Shown piece after piece: positions 1-9,763 of a DNA stretch of 64,000 nucleotides (position 1 is the first letter of the stretch; the number at the start of each line of letters is the position of its first letter). Where the stretch lies: positions 868,001 to 932,000 of the forward strand of contig CAXXKZ010000004.1 of assembly GCA_963665545.2 (NCBI GenBank), read 5' to 3'. Under the pieces are notes generated by a model. That model was not told the DNA's origin, ran no database searches, and worked only from the letters and a program-made list of their open reading frames with translations. Made by a program: the position numbers and the translations under genes. The DNA is from G963665545 sp963665545. GTDB lineage: Bacteria > Pseudomonadota > Gammaproteobacteria > Xanthomonadales > SZUA-36.

Positions 1-1
1 C

Positions 2-628
2 GAATGGATGGTCCCTTTAGGCGGTGTTTACCTGGGATTGCTGGCCCTCGTTTTTATCGGTTTGGCAAACGTCACCTCCACTGCCGTTTCGCTATTTGCA
101 AGTGGCCTGGCGATACGCCATGTACATCTGTTCAGAAACACGACCTGGTGGAAATTGATGGTTATTCTGATTATTCCTTGCGCGCCCTTTGTTTTTTGGC
201 CACAGGAGCTATTTGACCTGGGTGATGCGTTCCTGGCCTTTAACGGCACCATGTATGGCCCGATATCCGGCATATTGTTGGCAGACTTTATTTTCCTTCG
301 TCGTCAGAAATACAATCTGTGGGCAATTTTTGAAGACCACAAAAGCGGCGCCTACCACTACACGCGTGGCATCAACTGGATTGCCATTGGTTCGCTTGTG
401 CTGGGTCAAGCGGTATACATATTTATCTATAATCCCGGCACAGGAGAAACGCACGATCTGTTTTTCTACATCAATCCATCGATTGCAGCGTTTCTTGTTC
501 CGGCGATCGTCTACACGGCGAGTATGAAGTTATTGGGATCATTCGAGAAATCGCTAACAACCACAGAGCAGATCCAGCGCCGGGATGAACAACCCATTGG
601 CAAGAAAATCATTGTTCCAAACATATAG
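2..628 (+). CDS. NCS1-type cytosine/purine/hydantoin permease, C-terminal part
   Basis: The 5' end lies outside the window; the frame is open from base 2. The visible ~208 residues hold several hydrophobic membrane segments, a short polar link (FLRRQKYNLWAIFE) and a hydrophobic C-terminal pair of helices. The pattern FNGTMYGPISGILLADFIF resembles the conserved late transmembrane region of the nucleobase:cation symporter-1 family, where a polar G-P-x-x-G-x-x-L-x-D helix is followed by a loop. It would import nucleobases or hydantoin-like compounds across the inner membrane with a cation. Substrate cannot be judged from this fragment. The gene ends cleanly with TAG, about 10 bases before a dispersed repeat. 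Confidence 0.7.
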   Translation, partial: EWMVPLGGVYLGLLALVFIGLANVTSTAVSLFASGLAIRHVHLFRNTTWWKLMVILIIPCAPFVFWPQELFDLGDAFLAFNGTMYGPISGILLADFIFLRRQKYNLWAIFEDHKSGAYHYTRGINWIAIGSLVLGQAVYIFIYNPGTGETHDLFFYINPSIAAFLVPAIVYTASMKLLGSFEKSLTTTEQIQRRDEQPIGKKIIVPNI

Positions 629-639
629 CCACTAAAAAG

Positions 640-680
640 GAGTCTCGCTTCCCTCGGCAACTGCTCCCTGCGTTGCTCGA
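640..680 (+). repeat. Dispersed repeat type 2, short copy
   Basis: Two blocks, GAGTCTCGCTTCCCTCGGCA and ACTGCTCCCTGCGTTGCTC, lie side by side here. The same two blocks, almost identical, occur on the opposite strand at 43588-43679, where about 50 bases separate them. This is a small non-coding repeat between the permease and the first serine hydrolase. The rest of 681-780 shows nothing recognisable. Confidence 0.6.
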
Positions 681-780
681 CGGCATGCAATAGGCGCCTG
701 GCTGCAATGGCCTGCGTCAGATGAATGTTGAGAGCCACTGCGGTCTCAGCCTGCAATTGCGTTTGATTTAGTGTACTGAA

Positions 781-2730
781 ATGGACTCCGTGCCCATGAC
801 CCCGAAGCTCACCTGCTCTCAAACACTCGGCCTGACACTGTGCTGCCTGCTGGCCTGTTCCATGACTCACGCCCAACAGCCGTTAAATCGCGCCGACGTG
901 GAATCTTTTTTTGACGAGGCCTGGGCAGAGTCCATGCACCAGGATGGCCTGGTTCCCGGCGCAGTCGTGACGGTCGTTGAGGACGGCAACATCATTCTTA
1001 ACAAAGGCTATGGGGTACGCGATACTCACAGTGGCGCCGCGGTCGACCCCGGCACTACACGGGTTCGCATCGGCTCAACCAGCAAGCTGTTCACGGTGTT
1101 GACGGCACTGAGCCTGGTCGATCAGGGAAGCTCGAGCTGGACACCGATGTGAACCAGTATCTCAAGGTCGCCAGACACCTACGAATCAAAGGTGACAGTC
1201 CGAACGCTGTTGTCGCATCTTTCAGGATTTGATGCCGGCATATCGGGGTATATGGTTTCGGACAACAAAAACCTGGGCATCGATGCTGCCGAGTACCAAC
1301 GCCGCCTGCGCAGGGTACGACCGGCAGGGCGAGAACACGGTTATGACAACATGGGTCTTGGGCTGCTCGGCCACATTGCCGGAGAGGTCAACGGCACCTC
1401 TTTCTCCCAGGCCGTGAAACAACACGTTCTACAACCGCTGAATTTGCCAAACACCGCCATGGGGGTGCCGGACCGCCAGTTGGAATACCTCGGCGCCTGC
1501 CACAGCTGGAATGATCAGAAAGAGCCTGTGCAATGCAAACACAATTTCATGCGTGAAGTCTTCCAGGGCGCAGGCGACATTTCCACCACGGGCGCCGACA
1601 TGGCGCGCTTTATGACCGCGCTGCTTGATCACACCTGCCTGGACGGCCGCTGCGTGCTGAAGCCTTCCACTTATGCTCAATTCACAGATATGAATCAAAA
1701 CCGTGTCCACGCGCAGGCCAAAGGCATGGGGTTCATCATTTATGAAAAGGAATTCGCCGGCCGCTTCGCCATGGGTCATGATGGTGGTCAGGATGGCTTT
1801 TCCACCATAATGACCCTGTTTCCCGATAGCGGCACTGGTGTGTTTATCAGTTTATTTTCCTATCCGGGGATACCGCTGGAATTTAATCTTTCGACCGTGC
1901 TGGACTTCTTCGGCCGAGGCCAGCTTGTGGATACCTATGGTCCTGCCAATGTGGCTGTCGGGGCTTTTGCTGAAAAATTCATTCCCTTGAGTACAGCAAG
2001 TCCGATTGCCGTCGACAGCACATTTCAGCCGCTGTCCTTGGATGGCCTTTCGGGTACCTACCTCGACACGCGCGCGGTTGGCTCCGCCCTGATCGATCGC
2101 ATACTGAGAGTCCTGGGTGTCCTCAAAGTTGAGGTCGAAGGTGAAGAAGTCACCATCGCCGGGCAAGGACCCTTTCGGCAAACCGGATCGGGTATGCTGA
2201 CCCTGGATGGCGAAAATGGCGAGTGGTACTTCACCGACAAGGGTGAAAATGTATTTCTGCAACACAGTGCGGGCGTTGCGATGTCCATGTTCGCCAAGGT
2301 GCCATGGCATATGAATATGCGCTGGGTCGTGCTGCCGCTGATTCTGCCGCTGCTATTTCTCATTCCGAGATTATTGATTTCCCTGATCAGGCAGAAGAAT
2401 TCATCCTTTCGCAAGCTGGGTAATCTTGCGCTACTGGCCGGCGTGGGCGTTGGCCTGGGCTTGTATCTCGAGCTGGAATATTTTGCCGCAAATTATTATC
2501 CCGATGGCGCGACGATCTATCTCATTGGTTGGCGCATGCTTTTCAATATCGGCTGGGTCGCAGCCTTGATTACCCTCGCGCTGGTAGTCAGCAGGCGTCA
2601 GACACTGTTCGGTTTTGGCGGCGCCAGTGCCGCCCTTAAATCCTTGCTGGTGATCGGTTTTTCAGTATCAGCCCTGGCGGTGGCAATCCTGCTGCCTTAT
2701 TGGGGACTGGTGGCCAACTTTACCGAGTGA
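781..2730 (+). CDS. Beta-lactamase-family serine hydrolase with C-terminal membrane helices (frame-disrupted)
   Basis: Predicted exported serine hydrolase of the class C beta-lactamase/penicillin-binding fold. A signal peptide begins at the ATG at 781 or 796. The catalytic SxxK is the STSK tetrad, followed by a YDN triad (YxN) and a GHDGG motif (HxG-like). After the catalytic domain come about four hydrophobic helices, so the enzyme is likely anchored with its active domain in the periplasm. The frame is broken twice: near 1128-1131 one G seems missing (expected G-K-L-E-L-D-T-D-V-N-Q-Y-L) and near 1170 one base is extra, restoring the original frame. With both corrected the gene gives about 650 codons. 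Substrate unknown; these proteins are often esterases or peptidases rather than beta-lactamases. A related gene follows 8 bases downstream. Confidence 0.8.
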
Positions 2731-2738
2731 TCAAGACC

Positions 2739-4739
2739 ATGCCACATTTAAGAACGATTGCAGTGATCGTCATATTAATGATTAGCTCAGGCCCCACCTG
2801 GGCACGACTCGAGTTGGACGATGCATCCATTCGCCAATGGGCAGATGATGTGTTCGGCCGCGCACTCGAGGACCATCGATTCAGTGGTCTGGGCTTCGTA
2901 GCGGTACAAGACGGCAAGGTGGTCAGCACGCTGACTTACGGTTATGAAAAGTGGGCGGGCAAGGTGCCCATCGATCCCGCACGCACCCAGTTTCGCATCG
3001 GCTCAGACAGCAAAACCTTCACCGGCACCGCCGTGGCGCAACTCTATGATCGCGGCCTGATCGCCTCTCTTGACGACTCGGCCAACAGCTACCTTGAGCG
3101 CGTCGAGTTGCCCAACTGGAACGGCCAAGAAATTACCATTTGGAACCTGCTGACCCACCGGGCCGGGTTTGAAGAAATGGGCAAAGGCATCGCCAGCGAT
3201 GAGGATATCTCCGTGCCGGTCAGTAGTGAGATTGCGCAATGGCTCATGCCGCAACTCGTGCGCCCACCGGCAGCCGCTCGGTTTACTGCAATTATTGCAC
3301 CAGTCTCCTAGGTGCCCTGGTCGAAGACGTGACCGGTGAAACCCTGCACGATTATCTAAGCGACAATGTGTTTCAACCCCTCGGCATGCGCAACACCATC
3401 CTGGGCTATGACCGGCAACCCACCAAGGACGTCGGTATTCCAGAAATTTTCTACCCCAATGGCGAGTCCGAACCGTTGAAGCACGTGGGCATCCATCCCT
3501 TTATCGCCCCTGCGGGAAATATTTACGCCCCCGCTCAACGACATGGCGGCCTACATGATTGCGCATCTGGATGCCGGCCGCTCGGGATCAAATCCTCTGA
3601 TGTCGGCCCAGACTTTTAGCACCATGCATACGCTGAAAACCCGTAATCACCCCGCGACTTCCGGTTTTGGCATGAAATTCATGGTCCACGACTGGAACGG
3701 AGAACGCGTTGTCGAACACGGCGGCGGCTGGCCCGGTTATTTCACCTCCATGACCCTGTTTCCTGACAGCGACGCCGGTATTTTCGTGTCTGTATTCGCC
3801 GGCAGTCCACCCAATGATCTGTGGGCCATACTGGCAAACAAACTTGGCTTTGAAAACCGCTTGACCCCGAAAGATGGCGTCACGATCGAGCCGCCATTGA
3901 CCACATTCAGGTTGCACGACATGGTCATGACCCACTTTTTCGGTGACTTCAGTTATACCGGGGCGATGAGTGCCGAGCCGATGGCTGACGGGGATCAATA
4001 TGTTGGCCTGTACCGCGGTGAACGCAGGAATCACACCACAGCGGCGCGCCTGGGCGACATCATTGGCGGCAGTTCCAATCGTGTCGCCCTGCACCGGGAT
4101 GGCGGACTGATGATCAATGGACGCGGACCCTACAAAAAGGTCGCCCGGGATGTATTCTTGATGCCGCAAGCGGTGGTTGGCGACTACGCAGACCATTCAC
4201 TGACCTATCTCTATGCCTTTATGCGCGGCGCCGAGGGCGCCATCACACACCTGACGGGCGAGGTCAGCATCGACCCCGCGGCACCCATTGCAGCATACCA
4301 GTCCCCGGAGGCAGCCCTGGTAGTCCTGCTGATTGCTTTACTGTTGGCCTTCACCGGACTGGCCTCGATATTTTGGCAACGACGTGGACACGGGTCGATG
4401 GGCATGAACGCGACAGTGGCCGGCCTGGGAATATGCGCCCTGGCCATCATCATCGGCGCAATGGATCTGCTGGGCCCCGGACGCGGATACAGTCCAATGC
4501 CCGATATCGCCCTGGGCCGAACCGGCGAACTGCTGCTGGTGCTGGTGTTCACCAATCTGTTCGCGCTACTCGGTCTCGTTGCACTTTACGCTGTTGCAAG
4601 AATCTGGATGCGCCAAGGCTGGGGCCATGGGGTGGTGAGTTGGATATATCGCTCGCAGATGACGCTTATCGCCCTTGCAGCCGTGATCGCCATCCCGTTC
4701 TTCTGGATGCACGGCGGCATTGGCTTCAATCTGCCCTGA
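2739..4739 (+). CDS. Beta-lactamase-family serine hydrolase, paralogue of the preceding gene (frame-disrupted)
   Basis: The start chosen is the ATG at 2739, opening a signal peptide (MPHLRTIAVIVILMISSG). SxxK is SDSK, YxN is YCN and the third motif is EHGGG. A C-terminal group of membrane helices follows, the same architecture as the upstream gene, suggesting tandem duplication. Two single-base indels break the frame: a T appears missing near 3279 (expected ...ARFYCNYCTSLLGALVEDV) and a C is extra in the CCCCC run near 3530 (expected NIYAPLNDMAAYM). Corrected length is about 666 residues. The stop overlaps the next gene's start (TGATG), implying an operon. Substrate not predictable. Confidence 0.8.
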
Positions 4740-5323
4740 TGGCAAAATTTTGCTCCCCGCCAAGCATTCGGTCCGCCAATCCAACCGACTGGCGGCACAT
4801 TCAGTCACTGTTTGGCGATAACGGCGCCTGCGGCGGTTGCTGGTGTATGAGTTGGCGTTTGCCTCGCGGCGGCAAGCTTTATGATCAGAACAAAGGTGAG
4901 CCCAATCGGCGGGCGTTCAAGAAACTATTCGAAGCAGGCAATGTGCACGGTTTGCTGGCCTTTATTGACGATCAGCCCGTTGGCTGGTGTGCTGTTGGCC
5001 CCAAAACTGAATTTCCCAAAATCGAAAACAGTCGCGTATTCAAGGTGCCCAATAGCGGCGACGATTGGGCTGTGCTGTGCTTCTATATTCAACCCGCGCA
5101 GCGCGGCAAGGGTCTGGGCACAGCCATGCTCGCTGCAGCCATTGATTATGCCCGCGAGAGCGGCGCGACAATGCTCGACGGATTCCCCGCCACCCACAGT
5201 CAGAAATCGAAATTGCCGGCGGCCTTCGCATGGACAGGCGTGCCGGAAATGTTCAAGACCTGCGGTTTTGAAGGTGTCCAACGCGTGGGAATAAAGCAGC
5301 CGCTGTATCGCAAGAAATTTTGA
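4739..5323 (+). CDS. GNAT-family N-acetyltransferase
   Basis: 194-residue acetyltransferase. The ATG at 4739 overlaps the preceding TGA, so translation is probably coupled. The N-terminal motif GACGGCWCMSWR is characteristic of one GNAT subgroup. The acetyl-CoA pyrophosphate loop is QRGKGLGTAML, in the position of the usual Q/R-x-x-G-x-G/A motif, after the beta-strand DDWAVLCFYI. GNAT proteins move an acetyl group from acetyl-CoA to an amine; the acceptor here is unknown. It is too distant from the pseudaminic-acid locus and of the wrong subgroup to be assumed to be PseH. Confidence 0.85.
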   Translation: MAKFCSPPSIRSANPTDWRHIQSLFGDNGACGGCWCMSWRLPRGGKLYDQNKGEPNRRAFKKLFEAGNVHGLLAFIDDQPVGWCAVGPKTEFPKIENSRVFKVPNSGDDWAVLCFYIQPAQRGKGLGTAMLAAAIDYARESGATMLDGFPATHSQKSKLPAAFAWTGVPEMFKTCGFEGVQRVGIKQPLYRKKF

Positions 5324-5327
5324 GTTC

Positions 5328-5351
5328 ATAGGGCTTGTTAACAGACCCTAT
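5328..5351. repeat. Near-palindromic hairpin after the GNAT gene
   Basis: ATAGGG and CCCTAT arms flank TGTTAACA, so the whole 24-base stretch is almost self-complementary. It begins 4 bases after the stop codon and could fold as a terminator-like hairpin, but no T-run follows. A looser related stem (GGCCTG...CAGGCC) lies at about 10520-10550. Confidence 0.4.
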
Positions 5352-5381
5352 CTGGAATTTTGGCGCCTAGGTGTGAACTCT

Positions 5382-5593
5382 AGCAACGTTATTCACACGT
5401 ATGGCTCGGTGCCATCGTTACCGCAAAGCGCCATGAGGGGGTTGCAGTTCGCTCCGTGGCGGATGGCCCTTCGGGCTACCCTCACTCCTCCGCGCTTGGT
5501 GGGTCGGCTCCACGGAACATCCTGTTCCCTATCGCCTCGCTGGTCCATCCATGGACCAGCGACCCAGTCGCTTGTCGTCCCTCGGCATCCACC
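5382..5593 (+). repeat. MITE-like hairpin repeat, copy A (right end missing)
   Basis: Closely matches the reverse complement of 58337-58545 and, less closely, 57951-58156. The left terminal arm is at 5423-5455; the matching right arm is absent, and similarity stops near 5593, so this copy is truncated. Inside are a short hairpin GCCCTTCGGGC, the palindrome GGAACATCCTGTTCC and a 12-bp-stem hairpin at about 5538-5563 (TCGCTGGTCCAT / ATGGACCAGCGA). About 45 bases left of the arm are also shared with copy C. Short open frames across this region are not credible genes. Bases 5594-5756 show nothing recognisable. Confidence 0.75.
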
Positions 5594-5756
5594 CTCTCAA
5601 TTCGCCGCATCTAGCTCCGACACCAAGCATGTCAAATCCACCAGCTTTAGCCTCGCGATTTTTATGTACTATGGGACTGGCCAGACTCAATTCACTAGCT
5701 GTTTCACAAACCGAACTAATAGTTACAACATGAATTCAATGACGCGGATCAGTTGA

Positions 5757-6605
5757 CTAATTGTGTCTCAACTCAGAATTTTCTACTGTTTTCTGCGCTA
5801 GCGCTTCTGGACTTGCCCACATCTCATATTCACATGGGTGTGGTGCGCCGATGTCAAAGGGGAGAGATGGGACATCAACCTTATATAGAAAACCCGTGCT
5901 ATTTAACTGATCAGCCGGAATAGGCGTTGTTCCCACATCTTCCGAGTAGAGGATTACGATCGCATGAGGACTGCGATAATAGGCGGCCGTAATGCGATCA
6001 AGCACAGATTGGAGGACTGGGTTCCTGAAAGGGGAGAAGAACAAGTAAACCGTTGGATCAGACCGTGGGTCGAAAGACATGGCATCAAGGTGCAAGACCT
6101 CTATCTCCTCACAGCGCAAAACACCGTTTTTAAAGGTGGAGAGGTTAGCTTTGGCAATCTCGGCCAGCGGTCCAGAGTATTCGATTCCAATGACGCGACG
6201 AAAGGGTAATTCAGCTGCCACCAGTAAGGCTCTTCCTTTGCCACAACCATAGTCGAGGAAGGTGTAATCCTGCAGATCCCCAAGAACGTGGCTGAACATT
6301 ACGCGAAGTGCTTTTACCGGCGAGGGTTTATACTCATTGCCACTGCTATGGCTAGTGCTATCCGTTGGAACATTTCCTGCACTAATCATGCCGCATGTGT
6401 CGACACCGTGTCGCCTGTCATACCGTCGGTCCACCGCAACTCCGATCGTATACCGTAATCGAATTACAATCTGCTCAAGTTTTCTATGAATGTACGACTG
6501 CTTGGGTCTTTTCCATCCGCGACGGTGAGTAAAAAGCACACGCCAAAGATTCGCGTGTCGGTCATAAGCGAACGCAATCAAATTTTTTTTCTTATCCAAT
6601 TTCAC
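5757..6605 (-). CDS. Class I SAM-dependent methyltransferase
   Basis: 282 residues. Motif I is FLDYGCGKGRALL at about residue 118, the SAM-binding glycine loop; the acidic end of strand 2 is IGIEYSG; a later FFSPF segment sits where motif IV is expected. The basic N-terminal ~60 residues have no clear domain. The substrate is unknown. A paralogue at 27677-28405 shares the N-terminal signature RRHGVDT and the same motif I but lacks about 56 core residues. The gene stands alone between a hairpin repeat and an esterase fragment. A 14-base palindrome lies 18 bases upstream of the start. Confidence 0.8.
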   Translation of the reverse strand: MKLDKKKNLIAFAYDRHANLWRVLFTHRRGWKRPKQSYIHRKLEQIVIRLRYTIGVAVDRRYDRRHGVDTCGMISAGNVPTDSTSHSSGNEYKPSPVKALRVMFSHVLGDLQDYTFLDYGCGKGRALLVAAELPFRRVIGIEYSGPLAEIAKANLSTFKNGVLRCEEIEVLHLDAMSFDPRSDPTVYLFFSPFRNPVLQSVLDRITAAYYRSPHAIVILYSEDVGTTPIPADQLNSTGFLYKVDVPSLPFDIGAPHPCEYEMWASPEALAQKTVENSELRHN

Positions 6606-6622
6606 ACCTCGAAATCACATCC

Positions 6623-6636
6623 TGCATTCTAATGCA
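6623..6636. promoter_or_regulatory. Palindrome upstream of the methyltransferase, shared with 55108
   Basis: TGCATTCTAATGCA: two 6-base arms around a 2-base centre. The reverse complement occurs exactly at 55108-55121, also upstream of a gene. It could be an operator or a small repeat; no regulator is identified. Confidence 0.35.
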
Positions 6637-6791
6637 TCATAACTTTCTCATCTTTGCAGTTCCCCAACGCCACCCGATCACCCACGCTAGTTCTAGCTGT
6701 ACTCTTGCGTATGACCCACCCTTTCCTCCAATATTCGCCCTCAAAGGGACTAGACGCGATCTAAGGGTTAGATCGCAAAACGGAATTGTGA

Positions 6792-7016
6792 TTTCAGCGG
6801 CTGGTGCAATACTGGGGCGACAAATACAACTGCCAGAACGTGAGCCAGACAGAGACCGAATCTTCGCGTCACACCGTTCACGATGCTTGCGGCGAGAATG
6901 CGCGAGTCGAGCACCGGCGCCTGGAAACCGTGGGACACGGCTGGCCGGAAAACATCAACGGCGAGCCGACCTATAGTATCATTTGGTCGTTCCTCAGCGG
7001 TTTCTCGATTCCGTAG
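6792..7016 (+). pseudogene. C-terminal fragment of a PHB-depolymerase/feruloyl-esterase-like alpha/beta hydrolase
   Basis: The frame reads LVQYWGDKYNC..., then a polar stretch, then VEHRRLETVGHGWPENI...IIWSFLSGF. This matches the end of the esterase/PHB depolymerase family, where the last segment holds the catalytic His (GHGWP or GHTWPG) and a final IW-x-F helix. The nucleophile elbow (GxSxG) and oxyanion region are absent and an in-frame stop lies just upstream (6789), so only the last ~70 residues survive. No usable start is apparent. Bases 6637-6791 and 7017-7180 show no gene. Confidence 0.6.
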
Positions 7017-7180
7017 CGCAGGTGGGAGTGCGGATATGTGTTCTAAACGAAACAGAGCCTCGGAGTTTGGCGAATTCAACCAGGCCGCTATAGACATTTC
7101 AGGTCGCCTGACGGCGGTGATGAATCGACACAAACCAGGCAAAACCGGCGTTCCCGGGAGCAATTATTCCCTTCCTACAA

Positions 7181-7993
7181 TCAGGATGACCAAATTGTTG
7201 GAAACCAGTCTTCGCGCAGGCGTTCGCCGGTTGATTGGTTGATGTCCGGGAAGTCGGGGGAAGTGCGGCCGGGGCGCTGAATGTAGCATGCGTCATCCCC
7301 TATCCAACGGAAGGACAGTGTGCGATTGATCGTGCTGACGGAATTGGCGTTGGCGCCATGAGCAGTTTTGAAGTTGAAGGCGACCGCATCCCCGGGCGTT
7401 ACGCCCCAGGCTTTGATAGCGTAGTCGCCGTTTGCAACGCCTTGCTCAACATCGGGTAGGTCCATAAAGTGTTCGTCGTCAGCGTAAAAACTCTCCAGGG
7501 TCGACCAACTGGTTGGCCTGATTTCCCTGGGCCATTTGTGGGATCCTGCCAGGCATCGCAGGGAGACCCGCTCTTCACGCGGGTCCAGTGGAATCCAGAA
7601 ACTTACTGTCTGCAGACCTTCCACGCAGTAATAGGGCATGTCCTGGTGCCACGGTGTTGGCACACCGGACTGCGCTTCTTTATCGAGATAGTGATCGTGG
7701 AAGAATTGCGCCGTGTGGGATTGCATCAGCGCCGCAGCAATCTCCGCCATGGGAGACTTGCGGATGAAGTCCTCGTATTGGGGAATGTGTCGCCAGCAGC
7801 AAAAATCCTCCAGAAACCTGCCTCCGCCTCCCTCGCCTGCATGCCGCAGTGCTCGATCACTGGGGTGCGCTGCATTCTGGTCGGCCCCCTGGTTGAGCGT
7901 TGCAATCCAGGACTCGAACACACCACGCAACAAAACGACCCCGTCACGGAGGTAATCTTCCACCTGTTGCCCTGTCACTGGTTTTGCGCTCAT
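7181..7993 (-). CDS. Phytanoyl-CoA dioxygenase (PhyH) family oxygenase
   Basis: Start at ATG 7993 (MSAKPVTGQQVEDYLRDG), one base after the modC stop. About 270 residues. The Fe(II)-binding facial triad is visible as WHQDMPYY (HxD) and the distal His in FKTAHGA; an Arg in RTLSFRWIGDD follows, as expected for 2-oxoglutarate binding. The family hydroxylates diverse substrates with O2, 2-oxoglutarate and Fe(II). The spacing suggests co-transcription and translational coupling with modABC, an odd partner because these oxygenases use iron, not molybdenum. The substrate is unknown. Confidence 0.85.
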   Translation of the reverse strand: MSAKPVTGQQVEDYLRDGVVLLRGVFESWIATLNQGADQNAAHPSDRALRHAGEGGGGRFLEDFCCWRHIPQYEDFIRKSPMAEIAAALMQSHTAQFFHDHYLDKEAQSGVPTPWHQDMPYYCVEGLQTVSFWIPLDPREERVSLRCLAGSHKWPREIRPTSWSTLESFYADDEHFMDLPDVEQGVANGDYAIKAWGVTPGDAVAFNFKTAHGANANSVSTINRTLSFRWIGDDACYIQRPGRTSPDFPDINQSTGERLREDWFPTIWSS

Positions 7994-7994
7994 T

Positions 7995-9062
7995 TCAGGA
8001 TAATACCGCCACGCTCTTGGCCTGGGCAAATACCCTCTTGCCACGACCAAGATCCAGCAGTGATGCCGACTTGCGGGTGATCCGGGCGAGCATCAGCGTC
8101 TGACCAACCAGCAATCGCACCGTCACCTGCGCCTGACCTTCATTGATCACATCATCGACCCTTGCCTCGAAGATATTCAGAATACTGGTGTCGGTCTGAC
8201 GTTCCAGCGTGATACTGACATCTCTTGCCGCGACCCTCAGCCTGACACTGCGGCCAATCGGCAGTTCCGTACCGGCCACGGTAAATTGCCCGGCGGCAAA
8301 CTCCAGGGTGCTGAGCTGATACTTATCGTCGTGCGCGACGACCCTGGCTTCGATCAGTGCTTCGGCGTCAGTGCCCAGCGCGAGCGATAGATCAAGCCGG
8401 GTCAGCATCTCGCCGATCCCGCCCGAGCCCGTCACTTTACCCGCCTCGAGCAGCACGAGGTGATCGGCCAGGCGCGCGACTTCGTCCGGCGTGTGGCTGA
8501 CATAAATAACGGGAATCTCGAGTTCGTCGAGCAGGCTGTCCAGGTAAGGCAAGATTTCCTGCCGGCTTTGCAGATCCAGCGACGCCAGCGGTTCGTCCAT
8601 CAGCAGCAAGCTGGGACTGGCCGCCAGGGCGCGGGCAATGGCGACCCGTTGGCGCTCGCCCCCGGACAAGGTGTCGGGCTTGCGTTGCAGCAGTCCGGAA
8701 ATGCCCAGCATCTGGGTGGCCTGCTGAGGAGAAACGCTGCGTTGCGATTCCGGCACACGTCGATAGCCATACTCCACGTTGCCCAGCACATCTAAATGTG
8801 CGAACAGGCTCGATTCTTGAAAAACATAGCCGACCCTGCGCCTGTGCGTGGTCACAAAGTGGTCCTCGTCCTGCCACACCCGGTCAAAAACTTGTAAAAA
8901 GCCGCCGGGATGGTGGTCGAGCCCTGCAAAGGCGCGCAGCAGGGTGGTTTTCCCACAACCGGAAGGTCCAAATAACGCGGTTACGCCCCGCGCCGGCATG
9001 CTGAAATCAACATCCATGGCAAAGTCGCCCATCTGCATCCGGAACCGCGCAACGATACTCAT
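7995..9062 (-). CDS. modC: Molybdate ABC transporter ATP-binding protein ModC
   Basis: 355 residues. Walker A GPSGCGKTT at residues 32-40, Q-loop Q82, ABC signature LSGGERQ at 132-138, Walker B LLLMDE at 152-157, and the switch His in YVSHTPDE. The C-terminal part (about residues 280-350) matches the molybdenum-pterin-binding (MOP/TOBE) domain found in ModC, with SILNIFEARV and EGQAQVTVRL segments. It energises molybdate uptake with ModB. The start overlaps the modB stop by 4 bases (ATGA). Confidence 0.95.
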   Translation of the reverse strand: MSIVARFRMQMGDFAMDVDFSMPARGVTALFGPSGCGKTTLLRAFAGLDHHPGGFLQVFDRVWQDEDHFVTTHRRRVGYVFQESSLFAHLDVLGNVEYGYRRVPESQRSVSPQQATQMLGISGLLQRKPDTLSGGERQRVAIARALAASPSLLLMDEPLASLDLQSRQEILPYLDSLLDELEIPVIYVSHTPDEVARLADHLVLLEAGKVTGSGGIGEMLTRLDLSLALGTDAEALIEARVVAHDDKYQLSTLEFAAGQFTVAGTELPIGRSVRLRVAARDVSITLERQTDTSILNIFEARVDDVINEGQAQVTVRLLVGQTLMLARITRKSASLLDLGRGKRVFAQAKSVAVLS

Positions 9063-9763
9063 GGCCGCACCATACGGAAGCGGCGATTCAGCGCATAAAC
9101 GGCGATCAGCAACACAAAAGACATCACCATCAGGGCCGCCGCCATCCAGTGGGCATTGGCATACTCCAGGCTCTCGACGTGATCATAAATAGCAATCGAG
9201 GCCACCTGGGTCTCACCGGGAATGTTGCCGCCGATCATCAACACCACACCGAATTCGCCGACAGTATGGGCAAAACCCAACACCGCCGCCGTAAAGAAGC
9301 CGGCACGGGCCAGCGGGATGGCGACGGTGAAAAACCGATCAGCGGGTGAAGCCCGAAGCGTTGCGGCCACCTCCAATGGTCGGCGGCCGATGGCTGCAAA
9401 CGCGTCCTGCAGCGGCTGGACGACAAAGGGCATGGAATAGATCACCGAGCCGATCACCAGGCCAGAGAAGGTGAAGGCCAGCGGCCGGCCGCCCAGTGCA
9501 TGCATCAGGCTGCCGAGCGGGCCGTGGGGGCCCAAGGTCAACAACAGATAAAATCCCAATACGCTGGGCGGCAGCACCAACGGCAGAGCCACCAGTGCCT
9601 CAAGCAAATATTTGAATTTCCACCGTGTGCGCGCCAGCCACCAGGCCAGTGGCGTGCCCAGCAACAACAGAATCAAGGTGCTGATCAGCGCCAGTTTCAG
9701 CGTGATAAACAGGGCAATTAAGTCGGCTTCATTGAACATTGGCTGTACTGTAACCAAATTCAC
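9059..9763 (-). CDS. modB: Molybdate ABC transporter permease ModB
   Basis: 234-residue inner-membrane permease with about five or six hydrophobic helices. The cytoplasmic coupling loop is EVAATLRASPADRFFTVAIPLARAG-like (E-A-A-x3-G/A-x9-P), the binding-protein-dependent permease signature, here starting at E-V-A-A-T-L. The start could be residue 1 at 9763 or the second Met at 9739; either overlaps the end of modA, so the three mod genes form one overlapping operon. Confidence 0.93.
   Translation of the reverse strand: MNLVTVQPMFNEADLIALFITLKLALISTLILLLLGTPLAWWLARTRWKFKYLLEALVALPLVLPPSVLGFYLLLTLGPHGPLGSLMHALGGRPLAFTFSGLVIGSVIYSMPFVVQPLQDAFAAIGRRPLEVAATLRASPADRFFTVAIPLARAGFFTAAVLGFAHTVGEFGVVLMIGGNIPGETQVASIAIYDHVESLEYANAHWMAAALMVMSFVLLIAVYALNRRFRMVRP

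Noticed and set aside
1852..2310. Long antisense open frame across the first serine hydrolase
   Set aside because: It mirrors the codon pattern of the real gene, has no domain and no ribosome site. The same applies to antisense frames at 3588-4196, 9612-10133, 12356-12898 and 15391-16053.
4373..4738. N-terminal extension of the GNAT gene
   Set aside because: The added residues lie inside the serine hydrolase coding region and look like out-of-frame translation; the ATG at 4739 is preferred.
4739..5323. The GNAT gene as the missing PseH
   Set aside because: It is about 24 kb from pseC, coupled to serine hydrolases, and carries the GACGGCWCM motif of another GNAT subgroup.
5373..5756. 127-codon open frame after the GNAT gene
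   Set aside because: It lies in a hairpin repeat whose other copies do not keep the frame.
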